Positions 26,133 to 34,532 of a stretch of DNA of 64,000 bases are shown one piece after another. A program made the position numbers and the translations under genes. Below the pieces are notes generated by a model, which was not told the origin of the DNA, ran no database searches, and saw nothing but the letters and a program-made list of their open reading frames with translations. Positions within the stretch are counted from its first letter, which is position 1. The number at the start of each line of letters is the position of its first letter. Origin of the DNA: Streptomyces sp. NBC_01717 (GTDB lineage: Bacteria; Actinomycetota; Actinomycetes; Streptomycetales; Streptomycetaceae); contig NZ_CP109178.1 of the NCBI RefSeq assembly GCF_036248255.1, positions 3,286,001 to 3,350,000 of the forward strand, written 5' to 3'.

Positions 26133-26462
26133 TCAGTAGCGCGGCGCGTTCCTGGACCGCTGCACCCTTGTGGTGCGGCGGTCCTTCGCATTCCAGCAGG
26201 CCTTGTGCCAGTGCCTGCGGTCGTCGATCCCGCCGTACTCGGACCAGGCCACGAGATGCGGAACGCCGGACGGGATCTCCTGGTCGCAGCCGGGGCAGCG
26301 GTACCTCTTTCCCGCCGCGCTCGCCCCGCTCACCGGACGGACCGACCACTGCTCGCCCTGCCACTCCTCTGCGCGCCCACCCCCGCCGTACCGCTCGCCC
26401 GCCTCGCTTGCGCTGCCGGTGGGACTCTCGCCGCCTCGGGGGCGGTTGCGGCGCGGGGACAC
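26133..26462 (-). CDS. Small Zn-finger-like protein of unknown function
   Basis: The 109-residue protein has a Gly/Arg-rich N-terminal half and a compact C-terminal module with C56-P-G-C59 and H86-xx-C89, spaced as a likely zinc site. The last 15 residues are basic. I do not recognise a function; similar small proteins are common in Streptomyces genomes, often labelled ATP/GTP-binding without support. The GTG at 26462 was chosen because GAGG lies 7 nt upstream; another GTG is 4 codons further up. It is convergent with the cassette 2 permease. Confidence 0.7.
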   Translation of the reverse strand: MSPRRNRPRGGESPTGSASEAGERYGGGGRAEEWQGEQWSVRPVSGASAAGKRYRCPGCDQEIPSGVPHLVAWSEYGGIDDRRHWHKACWNAKDRRTTRVQRSRNAPRY

Positions 26463-26672
26463 GGGACACCTCACTGGGCAGGCCGGGCAGTTCCCGTCCA
26501 GCGTAGGGCCATTCGGACGGGGCAGGCGTCCAGGAGGTCCCGGAACGGGACACGGACAGGACCGGGTTACCGGAAAATCGCAACAACTTCGCCGTGGACC
26601 GTGCCTTTGGCACGTGTCAGACGTTGTTGCCTATAGGGGAGAGCCGCGTCGGCCGCAAGGAGGCAATTGGCG

Positions 26673-27725
26673 ATGCGCGTGGGAACGTTTGTACTGGCAG
26701 CCCAGTTTCCGGGCCAGGGACCGGGTGAAGCGCTGCATCGCGCGATCCGGTCCACCGAGGTCGCGGAGGAATCCGGACTCGATTCGGTCTGGCTGGCCGA
26801 GCACCATTTCGTGCCGTACGGGGTCTGCCCGTCCGCCGTCACCCTGGCCGCACTGCTGCTCGGCCGCACCCGCAGAATCCGGGTCGGTACGGCGGTGAGC
26901 GTGCTGCCGTCCCAGCATCCGGTGGCGCTGGGCGAGCAGGCCGCGCTGCTCCATCTCACCAGCGGGGGCAGGTTCTCCCTCGGCGTGGGCCGGGGCGGCC
27001 CCTGGGTGGATCTGGAGGTGTTCGGAGGGGGCCTGAAGGCGTACGAGAGCGGCTTCCCCGAGTCGCTGCAGCTGCTGCTCGACTGGCTCAGCAAACCGCG
27101 TGTGGCGGGCCGTGGGGAGCGATTCGGCTTCCGTGAGGTCGCGGTGGTCCCCCGCGCCGACGAACTGCTCGACGAGCACCGCGAGGACACCGCGCAGGGG
27201 CCGGGCGGCCCCGAGGTGATCGTCGCGTGCACCTCGCCGGAGAGCGTGAGACTCGCCGCGGAGAACGGCCTGCCGATGCTCCTCGGCATGCACTGCGGGG
27301 ACGAGGAGAAGGCCGAGATGGTCGCCCTGTGGCGTTCCACCGCCCTCGCCGCGGGCCGTTCCCCGGAGAGCGTCCGGGACGCGGGCCATGTCTCCGCGGG
27401 CGTCGCCCAGATCGCGGACCGGCGCGAGGAGGCCGTGGAGACGCTCGTGAAGGCGATGCCGGGCTGGCTGCGGCAGGGGCTCGACGCCCATGTGACGGTC
27501 GACGGCAGGCACCGGGTGATGCGCGATCCGATCGCGTACACGGAGTTGCTGTGCGGTCTTCATCCGGTGGGCCCGCCCCGGTTCGCGGCCGACCGGCTCG
27601 CCGCCACCGCCGAGCGGACGGGCATCACCAGGTTCGCGCTCCTGGCGGAGGGTTCGGGAGATCTCGCGGCCACGGAGGAGAACGTAGCGCGGCTGGGCAC
27701 CGAGGTACTGCCACTCCTGACATGA
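26673..27725 (+). CDS. LLM class flavin-dependent oxidoreductase (luciferase-like)
   Basis: The 350-residue protein has a bacterial luciferase-like TIM barrel: 'AEHHF' near residue 42 is the family's typical motif, followed by 'IRVGTAVSVLP' and 'FSLGVGRGGPW'. Such enzymes use reduced FMN (or F420) and oxygen to oxidise small substrates. AAGGAGG precedes the ATG at 9 nt; a TTG two codons earlier is too close to it. It is monocistronic, convergent with the next gene. The substrate is not predictable. Confidence 0.88.
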   Translation: MRVGTFVLAAQFPGQGPGEALHRAIRSTEVAEESGLDSVWLAEHHFVPYGVCPSAVTLAALLLGRTRRIRVGTAVSVLPSQHPVALGEQAALLHLTSGGRFSLGVGRGGPWVDLEVFGGGLKAYESGFPESLQLLLDWLSKPRVAGRGERFGFREVAVVPRADELLDEHREDTAQGPGGPEVIVACTSPESVRLAAENGLPMLLGMHCGDEEKAEMVALWRSTALAAGRSPESVRDAGHVSAGVAQIADRREEAVETLVKAMPGWLRQGLDAHVTVDGRHRVMRDPIAYTELLCGLHPVGPPRFAADRLAATAERTGITRFALLAEGSGDLAATEENVARLGTEVLPLLT

Positions 27726-27746
27726 ACACCCGTATGAGTACGGGGA

Positions 27747-27794
27747 GCTGCCGCCCCGGAGCCAGTTGCACCTCCCGCGGCCCGGAGCGGCAGC
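27747..27794. terminator. Possible terminator between convergent genes
   Basis: GCTGCCGC-C-CCGG and CCGG-A-GCGGCAGC form an imperfect stem around a long loop between two convergent stops. It has no T-tract and is only a candidate. Confidence 0.4.
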
Positions 27795-27802
27795 AGAAGC
27801 GT

Positions 27803-28195
27803 TCAGCAGTCCCGTAGTTCGGGCGACTGGTTGAGCAACTGGCCTCTCACCGAGGTGAATCGGGCCAACCGCTCGTCGACCGAGGCGTCCAGCGGGAACA
27901 CCGCGACGCGGTGGCAGTTCTGGAATGCCAGGCGCACCCCGAAGTGCCGCTGCAGCGCGCCGCGTATCGCATCACTCGCGAGCGCACGCAACAGCTGACC
28001 ACGTGCCTGCTCGTCCGGCGGCGGCGTCTGGTTGTCGGCGAACTCTCCGCCGTCGACCTTCAGCTGGGCCACCAGAGAGCTGATCATCTCCCATGCGTAG
28101 GGCAGGGAGGTCCGGACGCAGTCGACGAAGTCGGCTTCGTCGACCTCGCCTCGCTCGGCCTGTTCCAACAGCGCCGGTGAGACGTCGAGCGACAT
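27803..28195 (-). CDS. SCO5389-like conserved hypothetical protein
   Basis: The 130-residue acidic cytosolic protein begins 'MSLDVSPALLEQAERGEVDE' and has 'VDCVRTSLPYAWEMI' in the first third. It is conserved across Streptomyces next to nucS, but I know of no function. AGGAG lies about 6 nt before the ATG. It is divergent from nucS across a 271-bp spacer, so it may share regulation but not an operon. No signal peptide, membrane segment or known catalytic motif is visible. Confidence 0.78.
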   Translation of the reverse strand: MSLDVSPALLEQAERGEVDEADFVDCVRTSLPYAWEMISSLVAQLKVDGGEFADNQTPPPDEQARGQLLRALASDAIRGALQRHFGVRLAFQNCHRVAVFPLDASVDERLARFTSVRGQLLNQSPELRDC

Positions 28196-28466
28196 GGGTT
28201 CTCCTCTCGCGACCCCGGCGGACGGCCGGGGCCTTACGGGCAGGGAAGGAGGACGGCGACGCAGCGTACACACACGGCGACCTCCTGCTTCCACGGTAAG
28301 GGTGCAGTCCGGGCCGCACCAGGAGATTGGGAACACAACCGGCCAATAACGAAGGTGCGCAAAGAGGGGCAAGCCCGCGGGCGGGAAGGGCTGTGACAGG
28401 CGGTGGTGGTGGGTTGCCGGAGGGAGAATCGCGTGGAGCACCCGTCGTCGAGTAGCGTTGCCGACC

Positions 28467-29138
28467 ATGCGTCTCGTCATCGCCCGCTGCTCCGTGGACT
28501 ACGCGGGCCGGCTCACGGCCCACCTGCCCTCCGCTCCCCGTCTCATCCTGGTCAAGGCGGACGGGAGCGTCTCGATCCACGCCGACGACAGGGCGTACAA
28601 ACCCCTCAACTGGATGTCACCGCCCTGCACGCTGAAGGAGGGCGCCGACGACACCGGCGGCGTCTGGACCGTGGTGAACAAAGCGGGCGAGAAACTGATC
28701 ATCACGATGGAGGAGATCCTCCACGACTCGTCGCACGAGCTGGGCGTCGATCCCGGTCTCATCAAGGACGGCGTGGAAGCGCACCTGCAGGAGCTGCTCG
28801 CCGACCGGATCGAAATCCTCGGTGAGGGCTACACCCTGATCCGCCGCGAGTACCCCACCGCCATCGGCCCGGTCGACATCCTGTGCCGGGACGCCGACGG
28901 GAAGACCGTCGCCGTCGAGCTCAAGCGCCGTGGTGACATCGACGGTGTGGAGCAGCTGACCCGTTATCTGGAACTGCTCAACCGCGATCCCCATCTCGCC
29001 CCGGTGAAGGGCATCTTCGCGGCGCAGGAGATCAAGCCGCAGGCCCGGGTGCTGGCGACGGACCGGGGAATCGGCTGTGTGGTCCTCGACTACGACGCCA
29101 TGCGCGGCATCGAGGACGACAAGCTGCGGCTGTTCTGA
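28467..29138 (+). CDS. nucS: NucS/EndoMS mismatch-specific endonuclease
   Basis: The 223-residue protein has an N-terminal DNA-binding/dimerisation domain and a C-terminal RecB-like nuclease domain. Catalytic residues are visible: D137 in 'GPVDILC', E151 and K153 in 'AVELKRR', and the QxxxY motif in 'EQLTRY'. In actinobacteria, which lack MutS/MutL, NucS cuts both strands at mismatches and limits mutation and homeologous recombination, with the beta clamp as partner. The C-terminus ends in 'KLRLF', a plausible clamp-binding peptide. TAGCGT lies 8 nt ahead of the ATG and no Shine-Dalgarno is seen. Confidence 0.94.
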   Translation: MRLVIARCSVDYAGRLTAHLPSAPRLILVKADGSVSIHADDRAYKPLNWMSPPCTLKEGADDTGGVWTVVNKAGEKLIITMEEILHDSSHELGVDPGLIKDGVEAHLQELLADRIEILGEGYTLIRREYPTAIGPVDILCRDADGKTVAVELKRRGDIDGVEQLTRYLELLNRDPHLAPVKGIFAAQEIKPQARVLATDRGIGCVVLDYDAMRGIEDDKLRLF

Positions 29139-29154
29139 CGCCGTCCTCCGCATA

Positions 29155-29196
29155 CGCAAGGCCCCGGACCGCACATCGGCGGTCCGGGGCCTTGCG
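29155..29196. terminator. Strong bidirectional terminator
   Basis: A perfect 18-bp stem beginning CGCAAGGCCCC with a 6-nt loop lies between the convergent nucS and membrane ATP-binding genes. Confidence 0.85.
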
Positions 29197-29227
29197 CGTA
29201 CGGGTGCCTGTCCGTACCGGTCCCGTC

Positions 29228-31708
29228 TCAGGCCGCCGTCGGCTCCACCGTGGTGCCGGACTCGCTCGTCGTCGCCGACGGGCCGCTCGCCGAGACGGAC
29301 GTGTCCGGCGTGGTCGGTTCCGGGTCCGTCTCGGTCGGACTGGGACTTTCCGTCGGCTCCGTCGGGGTCTGGGTCGGCGTGGGTGTGGTCGGAGTCTTAG
29401 TGGGGGACTTGGTCGGCGACTTGGTGGGCGTCCCCGGTGTGCTGGGCCTCCCGGTCGGCGGCCTGCCCGACGACGACGGGCTGTCGCTCGGCCCGGTCGA
29501 TCCCGTGGACGGCGCACCGCTGCCGCTCGGGGTGGCCCGACTTCCGGACGGACCCGGCGCCGAGGGACTCCCGCTCGACGAGCCCTTGCGCGGTGTCGAG
29601 GCGTCCGTCGGCTCGTCGGCCGGGAACCCGCCGTCGATGCCGTCCTCGTCGGCCGGCTGCTCGGTCGTGACGCCGCCGCCGTCCTGGGCGTCGCTGCTGG
29701 ACGTCATGCCGAGCGTCACGACCGTGCCGAGCACGGCGGCCAGCACGACGCCGGCACCCGCGGCGACGACATTGCGCCGGGCGCCGCCCAGCACGGCAGC
29801 CTTGCGGCCGCCGGACGCACCGGTGCCTGCTGCCGGGGCGACCCGGGATATCAGCGCGGTTTCGTCCTCGGACCTACGCGGCGCGGCCTTCGGCCCGCTC
29901 ACCGGTACGGTCACGGGCGGGCGCGCCGACTCCTCGTACCGCGCGGCCGGCGTTTCCTCACCCGACGGGCGGCTGCCGGGCACCTGTCCGCCTGAGCGGT
30001 CGGAGACCAGGGCGAGCGCGCGGCGTCCGGCCACCGCCCCGGACTTGTCGGCGAGCGCGCCGCGCATACCGATCGAGGCCTCCAGCTCGGCCCTGGCCCG
30101 GTCGAGGTTGCCGGTACAGAGCGCGAGGACGCCCAACTCATGGTGGAAGTAGGCCTCTTCGGCGACCTCGCCGGCGATCCTGGCAGCCTCCTGGCCGAGC
30201 CGCAGGGCCTTCTCCCAGCCGCCCCAGTGCAGCCCGGCGGCGAAGGCGGGGGCGGCGCTGCGGGCCAGCAGCACGGCTGCACTGGCCTGTCCGGCCCCGT
30301 CGCCGGGGACCAGCTGGGTCATGGCCGCGATGATCGCGTCGGCCTCGGCCACCGCGCGGGCAGGGGTGACCGAGGGGTGCCCGGACCACCAGGCATAGTG
30401 CTGGGCCGCCGTACGGGCCCGGTCGGCCGCGTCCTCGCCGTATCCGGCGGCCTCCAGCTGGGCGAGGACGCCTGCGGCCAGCCGATAGCGGGAACCCGCC
30501 GGGGAGAGCAGTCCGCAGCCGGCCAGCTCGCCGAGCGCGGCATCGGCGTGGGTGTCTCCCACGAGCGCCGGCAGATGCGCCTGGTGCGGCACCTCGCCGC
30601 CGAGCGCGACCGCGAAGTGCAGGGTGTCGCGCGCGGGCCCGCTGAGCCGGGAGGCGAGCAGCGCGGCGGGCGCGGCACCCTCGCCGAGGCTCGGCAGCGG
30701 TACGTCGTGGCCGTCGGCGTCCTGGCCGAAGGCGTCGAAGGAATCGTCGACGGGCCGGCCGTCGAAGTAGCCGTGCTCGTCGTACGCGGTGGGGTCGGTG
30801 CGCAGCATGTCCCGCTGGCGCAGCAGGGCGCCCGCCTGGACGAAGCGCAGCGGCAGCCCCTCGGACTCGAACCAGAGGTCGCCTGCCCAGTTCGCCTCGT
30901 CCTCGGTGAGCGACCGTTCGACGACCTGTTCCAGCAGCTCGACCGAGGCGCTGCGGCCCAGCCCGGCGAGGAAGACCTCTTCGAGGTGCGAGTCGGCGGT
31001 GGGTGCGGCGATGTCGGGTGTCGCGGCGAGCAGGAACGCGCACTCCGGCGTCGCGTCGAGCAGTTCCTCCAGCGCGGTCCCGCCGAACTCCAGGTCGTCG
31101 AGGACGACGACGGCCCCGATGCCCCGGACCTGTTCGAGGAGGGCGGCACGGTCGGGGCGCAGCAGCGGTGCGTCGAGGACCGCCTCGTAGAGCCCGTACA
31201 GCAGGTCGGTGGCGGTGCGCTTGTGGCCGGAGAGCCGTACGACTCCATCCGGTGCGAGGTCCGCGCAGTCGGCGGCGACGGCGTTCAGCAGCGCGGTGCG
31301 TCCGGATCCGGCCGGTCCGGTGAGCCGCACCGAGCGGCCGCGCCCCAGCAGGCGCGCCAGCCGCTCACGCTCCTCTGCGCGCTCCAGGAGCGGCAGTTGG
31401 GGGGAGGGGGGTCCCGGCGGCACGGGCGGAGCGGCCGCGCGCTCGCGGTCGGTGCGCTCGGCGGGGTTGCGGCGGACCGGAGCGGCGGGCTGCTCCCCCG
31501 GGGGGCACAGCTCGACCTCGCTGCCGTCGACCGGGTTGACGGTGAGCAGGAAGTCGCCGGGGAAGAGCTGCACGACGCGAGCCTGCTGCTGCGGCTGCTG
31601 ACCGAATTCGGTGCTCAGCGGGTCGCGGGACCGCCGTCGGCCGGTGTCCTCGCCGTAGCCGTCATTGTCATGGCCGAAAACTTCCGGCCCCCGGTGTGTC
31701 GGGTCCAT
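29228..31708 (-). CDS. Large membrane-anchored AAA/NB-ARC-like protein with Ser/Thr/Pro-rich C-terminus
   Basis: The 826-residue protein has a disordered N-terminus (1-105), an AAA/STAND-like NTPase region with a Walker A variant 'GPAGSGRT' (R137 replaces the usual Lys) and Walker B 'VVVLDDLE', then helical repeats resembling TPRs (about 400-570), one membrane segment near 650 ('VVAAGAGVVLAAVLGTVV') and about 165 residues of Ser/Thr/Pro/Gly repeats that would lie outside the membrane. The architecture suggests a signalling or scaffold protein reaching the cell wall. The function is unknown. The Lys-to-Arg change may abolish hydrolysis. ATG was chosen after a GGGGGG stretch. Confidence 0.8.
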   Translation of the reverse strand: MDPTHRGPEVFGHDNDGYGEDTGRRRSRDPLSTEFGQQPQQQARVVQLFPGDFLLTVNPVDGSEVELCPPGEQPAAPVRRNPAERTDRERAAAPPVPPGPPSPQLPLLERAEERERLARLLGRGRSVRLTGPAGSGRTALLNAVAADCADLAPDGVVRLSGHKRTATDLLYGLYEAVLDAPLLRPDRAALLEQVRGIGAVVVLDDLEFGGTALEELLDATPECAFLLAATPDIAAPTADSHLEEVFLAGLGRSASVELLEQVVERSLTEDEANWAGDLWFESEGLPLRFVQAGALLRQRDMLRTDPTAYDEHGYFDGRPVDDSFDAFGQDADGHDVPLPSLGEGAAPAALLASRLSGPARDTLHFAVALGGEVPHQAHLPALVGDTHADAALGELAGCGLLSPAGSRYRLAAGVLAQLEAAGYGEDAADRARTAAQHYAWWSGHPSVTPARAVAEADAIIAAMTQLVPGDGAGQASAAVLLARSAAPAFAAGLHWGGWEKALRLGQEAARIAGEVAEEAYFHHELGVLALCTGNLDRARAELEASIGMRGALADKSGAVAGRRALALVSDRSGGQVPGSRPSGEETPAARYEESARPPVTVPVSGPKAAPRRSEDETALISRVAPAAGTGASGGRKAAVLGGARRNVVAAGAGVVLAAVLGTVVTLGMTSSSDAQDGGGVTTEQPADEDGIDGGFPADEPTDASTPRKGSSSGSPSAPGPSGSRATPSGSGAPSTGSTGPSDSPSSSGRPPTGRPSTPGTPTKSPTKSPTKTPTTPTPTQTPTEPTESPSPTETDPEPTTPDTSVSASGPSATTSESGTTVEPTAA

Positions 31709-31939
31709 CGCCAAACCCCCCAGACGCGTCGCGCACGGTTGCCCCTCCCGGCCTCGCACGCCCTGCTGTCGCTTCCGGTCCGGTATCCGCCGCATGGGTT
31801 CCGTCAATCGGTGGACGGCCGAACCCTAAACCTTCGCACAGTATCTACGAACCATCGGGGTGCCGCGCCGTCCAGGACATCACGGTCTCGTGAGGATTGT
31901 GTGGGTTCGGGCAGGTGGACGAGCGCCCCCACGCCCGTA

Positions 31940-32263
31940 CTAAACCCGCGGCAGGGAGTCCGCGGCGATTCCGCCTTCGATCGCCAGAATGCGGTGCAGT
32001 CTCGTCGCCACCAGCAGGCGCTGCATCTGCGGCGGCACACCACGGAGCACCAGCCGCCGCCCGGCCCGCCCGGCCCGGCGGTGCGCGCCCATGATGACGC
32101 CGAGACCGGTGGCGTCCCAGGAATCCAGCTCGGTCAGGTCGAGAATCAGGTCGCCGACCCCGTCGTCGAGGGCCGAATGCAGGACCGTACGGGCGTCCGC
32201 CGCGCTTCGGACGTCGAGGCGGCCCCCGACGACCAGCTCGGCGTGGTCGCCCCTGATGTGCAT
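31940..32263 (-). CDS. STAS-domain anti-sigma factor antagonist
   Basis: The 107-residue single STAS domain is of the SpoIIAA/RsbV type. The phospho-site region reads 'DSWDATGLGVI': T52 occupies the place of the usual phosphorylated Ser. It would bind an anti-sigma kinase when unphosphorylated and release a sigma factor. The start was moved to the second ATG, which has GGGGAG 6 nt upstream. No anti-sigma factor gene is adjacent. Expression is probably monocistronic, in the large spacer region beside the hydroxybutyryl-CoA dehydrogenase gene. Confidence 0.85.
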   Translation of the reverse strand: MHIRGDHAELVVGGRLDVRSAADARTVLHSALDDGVGDLILDLTELDSWDATGLGVIMGAHRRAGRAGRRLVLRGVPPQMQRLLVATRLHRILAIEGGIAADSLPRV

Positions 32264-32489
32264 ATGCGCTCCCCGGAAATGCTCCATGGCACGGTCGTCT
32301 GTCTGTTTCTGTCTCTGTCACAACTGACTGCGACAACGACAGGGAAGTTTCCGTCTGTAAGCGAACCGATACCGAATTCACTCCGTGGAGTGACGCCGGC
32401 CCGCTCAAGGACCACCGCAGCCGGGGAGTTACCCCCGTCTCCCCCGGGCGTGATCGACGGCGGATCAAGCGCCCGGGGGCCGAGAACGA

Positions 32490-33338
32490 TCAGTAGGTGT
32501 AGAAGCCCTGCCCGCTCTTGCGGCCGATGTCACCTGCATCGACCATCCGGCGCATCAGCTCGGGAGCGGCGAACTTCTCGTCCTGCGACTCGGTGTAGAT
32601 GTTGGACGTGGCGTGCAGCAGGATGTCGACGCCGGTGAGGTCCGCCGTCGCGAGCGGCCCCATGGCGTGACCGAAGCCCAGCTTGCAGGCGGTGTCGATG
32701 TCCTCGGCCGTGGCGACGCCCGACTCGTACAGCTTGGCAGCCTCGACGACCAGCGCCGAGATCAGCCGGGTGGTGACGAACCCGGCGACGTCACGGTTGA
32801 CGACGATGCAGGTCTTGCCGACGGACTCGGCGAACTCCCGTGCGGTGGCGAGCGTTTCGTCGCTCGTCTTATAGCCGCGCACCAGCTCGCAGAGCTGCAT
32901 CATCGGGACCGGCGAGAAGAAGTGCACACCGACGACGCGCTCCGGGCGCTCCGTGACGGCCGCGATCTTGGTGATCGGGATGGCGGAGGTGTTCGACGCG
33001 AGGACCGTGTCGTCCCGCACGATCTTGTCGAGGGCCCGGAAGATCTCGTGCTTGACCTCGAGCTTCTCGAAGACGGCCTCGACGACGACATCCGCGTCGG
33101 CGACCGCGTCGAGGTCGGTGGTCGTGGTGATGCGGGCCAGCGCGGCGTCGGCGTCGGCCGCCTCCAGCTTGCCCTTGGAGACGAACCTGTCGTACGAGGC
33201 CTTGATGCCGTCGCGCCCACGGACCAGGGCCTCGTCGGTGACATCACGCAGCACGACGTCCCAGCCCGCCTGGGCGGAGACCTGCGCGATACCGGACCCC
33301 ATGAGTCCGGCCCCGATGACGGCGAGCTTCCTGGCCAC
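32490..33338 (-). CDS. 3-hydroxybutyryl-CoA dehydrogenase
   Basis: The 282-residue protein is of the HAD/Hbd family: N-terminal Rossmann motif 'GAGLMGSGIA', the catalytic-site region 'VHFFSPVPMM', and the C-terminal helical domain with 'NRDVAGFVTTRL' and 'GHAMGPLATADL'. It reduces acetoacetyl-CoA to 3-hydroxybutyryl-CoA (or the reverse) with NAD(P), following the thiolase step. GTG start with AAGGGG 9 nt upstream. It is divergent from the cobalamin adenosyltransferase gene, which fits a shared role in C4/C5 acyl-CoA metabolism (ethylmalonyl-CoA or butyryl-CoA routes). Confidence 0.93.
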   Translation of the reverse strand: MARKLAVIGAGLMGSGIAQVSAQAGWDVVLRDVTDEALVRGRDGIKASYDRFVSKGKLEAADADAALARITTTTDLDAVADADVVVEAVFEKLEVKHEIFRALDKIVRDDTVLASNTSAIPITKIAAVTERPERVVGVHFFSPVPMMQLCELVRGYKTSDETLATAREFAESVGKTCIVVNRDVAGFVTTRLISALVVEAAKLYESGVATAEDIDTACKLGFGHAMGPLATADLTGVDILLHATSNIYTESQDEKFAAPELMRRMVDAGDIGRKSGQGFYTY

Positions 33339-33640
33339 GTTCGCACCCCTTTGTGTCAATCCTCGACGGCCGACGTCCACGACGGCTCCACGGACATTTT
33401 CGTAACGCTTGTTCACATGCTCTCCGGCGGAGATTAGTACCCGTGGGGCGCGCTGGGGCGGTGAAGAGATACGCGTCACGTCTCACATGACGGACATCAC
33501 ACCGCTACGCGTCATTCGGTGGCGCACCGCGCGCAGTTGAGCACCCTGACGCCGAGGAAGCCGTGAGGTTCTCATGGCGTGCGCGTCAGCACGTGTTCCG
33601 GACCACCGGAGCGGGAAAGGGCCCGGATAGGCTCGGCCGC
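33339..33640. other. Divergent spacer, hbd / cobalamin adenosyltransferase
   Basis: The 302-bp spacer contains no supported gene. It holds a direct repeat TACGCGTCA (33470-33478 and 33506-33514, 36 bp apart) and TAGGCT (33628-33633), seven nt before the adenosyltransferase ATG. Confidence 0.5.
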
Positions 33641-34213
33641 ATGGTCAATCTGACGCGCATCTACACCCGTACCGGCGACCAGGGCACCACCGCCCTCGGC
33701 GACATGAGCCGCACCGCCAAGACCGATCTGCGGATCTCGGCGTACGCGGACACCAATGAGGCCAACGCCGTCATCGGTACGGCGATCGCGCTCGGCCAAT
33801 TGCCGGAAGAGGTCGTGAAAGTCCTCGTCCGCGTACAGAACGACCTGTTCGACGTGGGCGCGGATCTGTCGACGCCGGTCGCCGAGAAGCCGAAGTATCC
33901 GCCGCTGCGGGTCGAGCAGAATTACGTCGACAGGCTGGAGGCGGACTGCGACCACTTCCTGGAGCACCTGGAGAAGCTGCGGAGCTTCATCCTGCCGGGC
34001 GGTACGCCGGGGGCGGCGCTGCTCCACCAGGCATGCACGGTGGTCCGGCGTGCCGAGCGGTCCACCTGGGCGGCGCTGGAAGTGCACGGTGACGTGATGA
34101 ACGCACTGACGGCGACCTACCTCAACCGCCTCTCCGACCTTCTGTTCATCCTGGCGAGGACGGCGAACAAGGAACTCGGCGACGTGCTGTGGGTGCCGGG
34201 CGGCGAGCGGTAG
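33641..34213 (+). CDS. PduO-type cob(I)alamin adenosyltransferase
   Basis: The 190-residue protein transfers adenosyl from ATP to cob(I)alamin, making the adenosylcobalamin needed by the acyl-CoA mutases. The N-terminal ATP motif 'YTRTGDQGTTAL' and the later 'VVRRAERS' and 'NRLSDLLF' are characteristic. No Shine-Dalgarno is present; TAGGCT lies 7 nt before the ATG, suggesting a leaderless transcript. It is monocistronic, divergent from 3-hydroxybutyryl-CoA dehydrogenase. No B12 riboswitch is seen. Confidence 0.94.
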   Translation: MVNLTRIYTRTGDQGTTALGDMSRTAKTDLRISAYADTNEANAVIGTAIALGQLPEEVVKVLVRVQNDLFDVGADLSTPVAEKPKYPPLRVEQNYVDRLEADCDHFLEHLEKLRSFILPGGTPGAALLHQACTVVRRAERSTWAALEVHGDVMNALTATYLNRLSDLLFILARTANKELGDVLWVPGGER

Positions 34214-34532
34214 GTAAAGGGGGTCCGCCCGGCTCGGCTGATGTCCTCGGCCGCCGGCCGGGCCCGTTCCGCTCCATCGAAGGGCACGTCGGCCGGTCGT
34301 GGGGACGTTCAGGCCGCGCGGCCGGCCCCAAGCGACGCTTCCGGTACAGGAGTTGGGCATTTGAGGTTTACTTCCGATCTTTGGTCCAGACCTCTTGACG
34401 ATTGGTCCAGACCTTCCTAACCTCACCGAACACACTGCGGTGAGCGCGCCATGACAAAGCGGGCTCAGGGCGGCGCAGGGTTGCAGTCCACGGACCACCC
34501 CCGTTTGTCCGGACCTCACCCGAGGAGCACCG
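34214..34532. other. Chitinase upstream region
   Basis: The 319-bp region has no supported gene. Its 3' half contains the chitinase promoter with direct repeats; the S. coelicolor chiRS two-component genes expected near here are absent. Confidence 0.5.
34381..34423 (+). promoter_or_regulatory. Chitinase promoter with two 13-bp direct repeats
   Basis: TTGGTCCAGACCT occurs at 34381-34393 and 34402-34414, exactly 21 bp apart, flanking -35 TTGACG (34395-34400); -10 is TAACCT (34418-34423) after a 17-bp spacer. Such direct repeats are known from Streptomyces chitinase promoters, where they mediate chitin induction and glucose repression. Each half also resembles the DasR-type TGGTCTAGACCA site. 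Confidence 0.85.

Noticed and set aside
33339..33640. Cobalamin riboswitch before the adenosyltransferase
   Set aside because: No B12-box was found and the ATG appears leaderless, leaving no room for a leader RNA.
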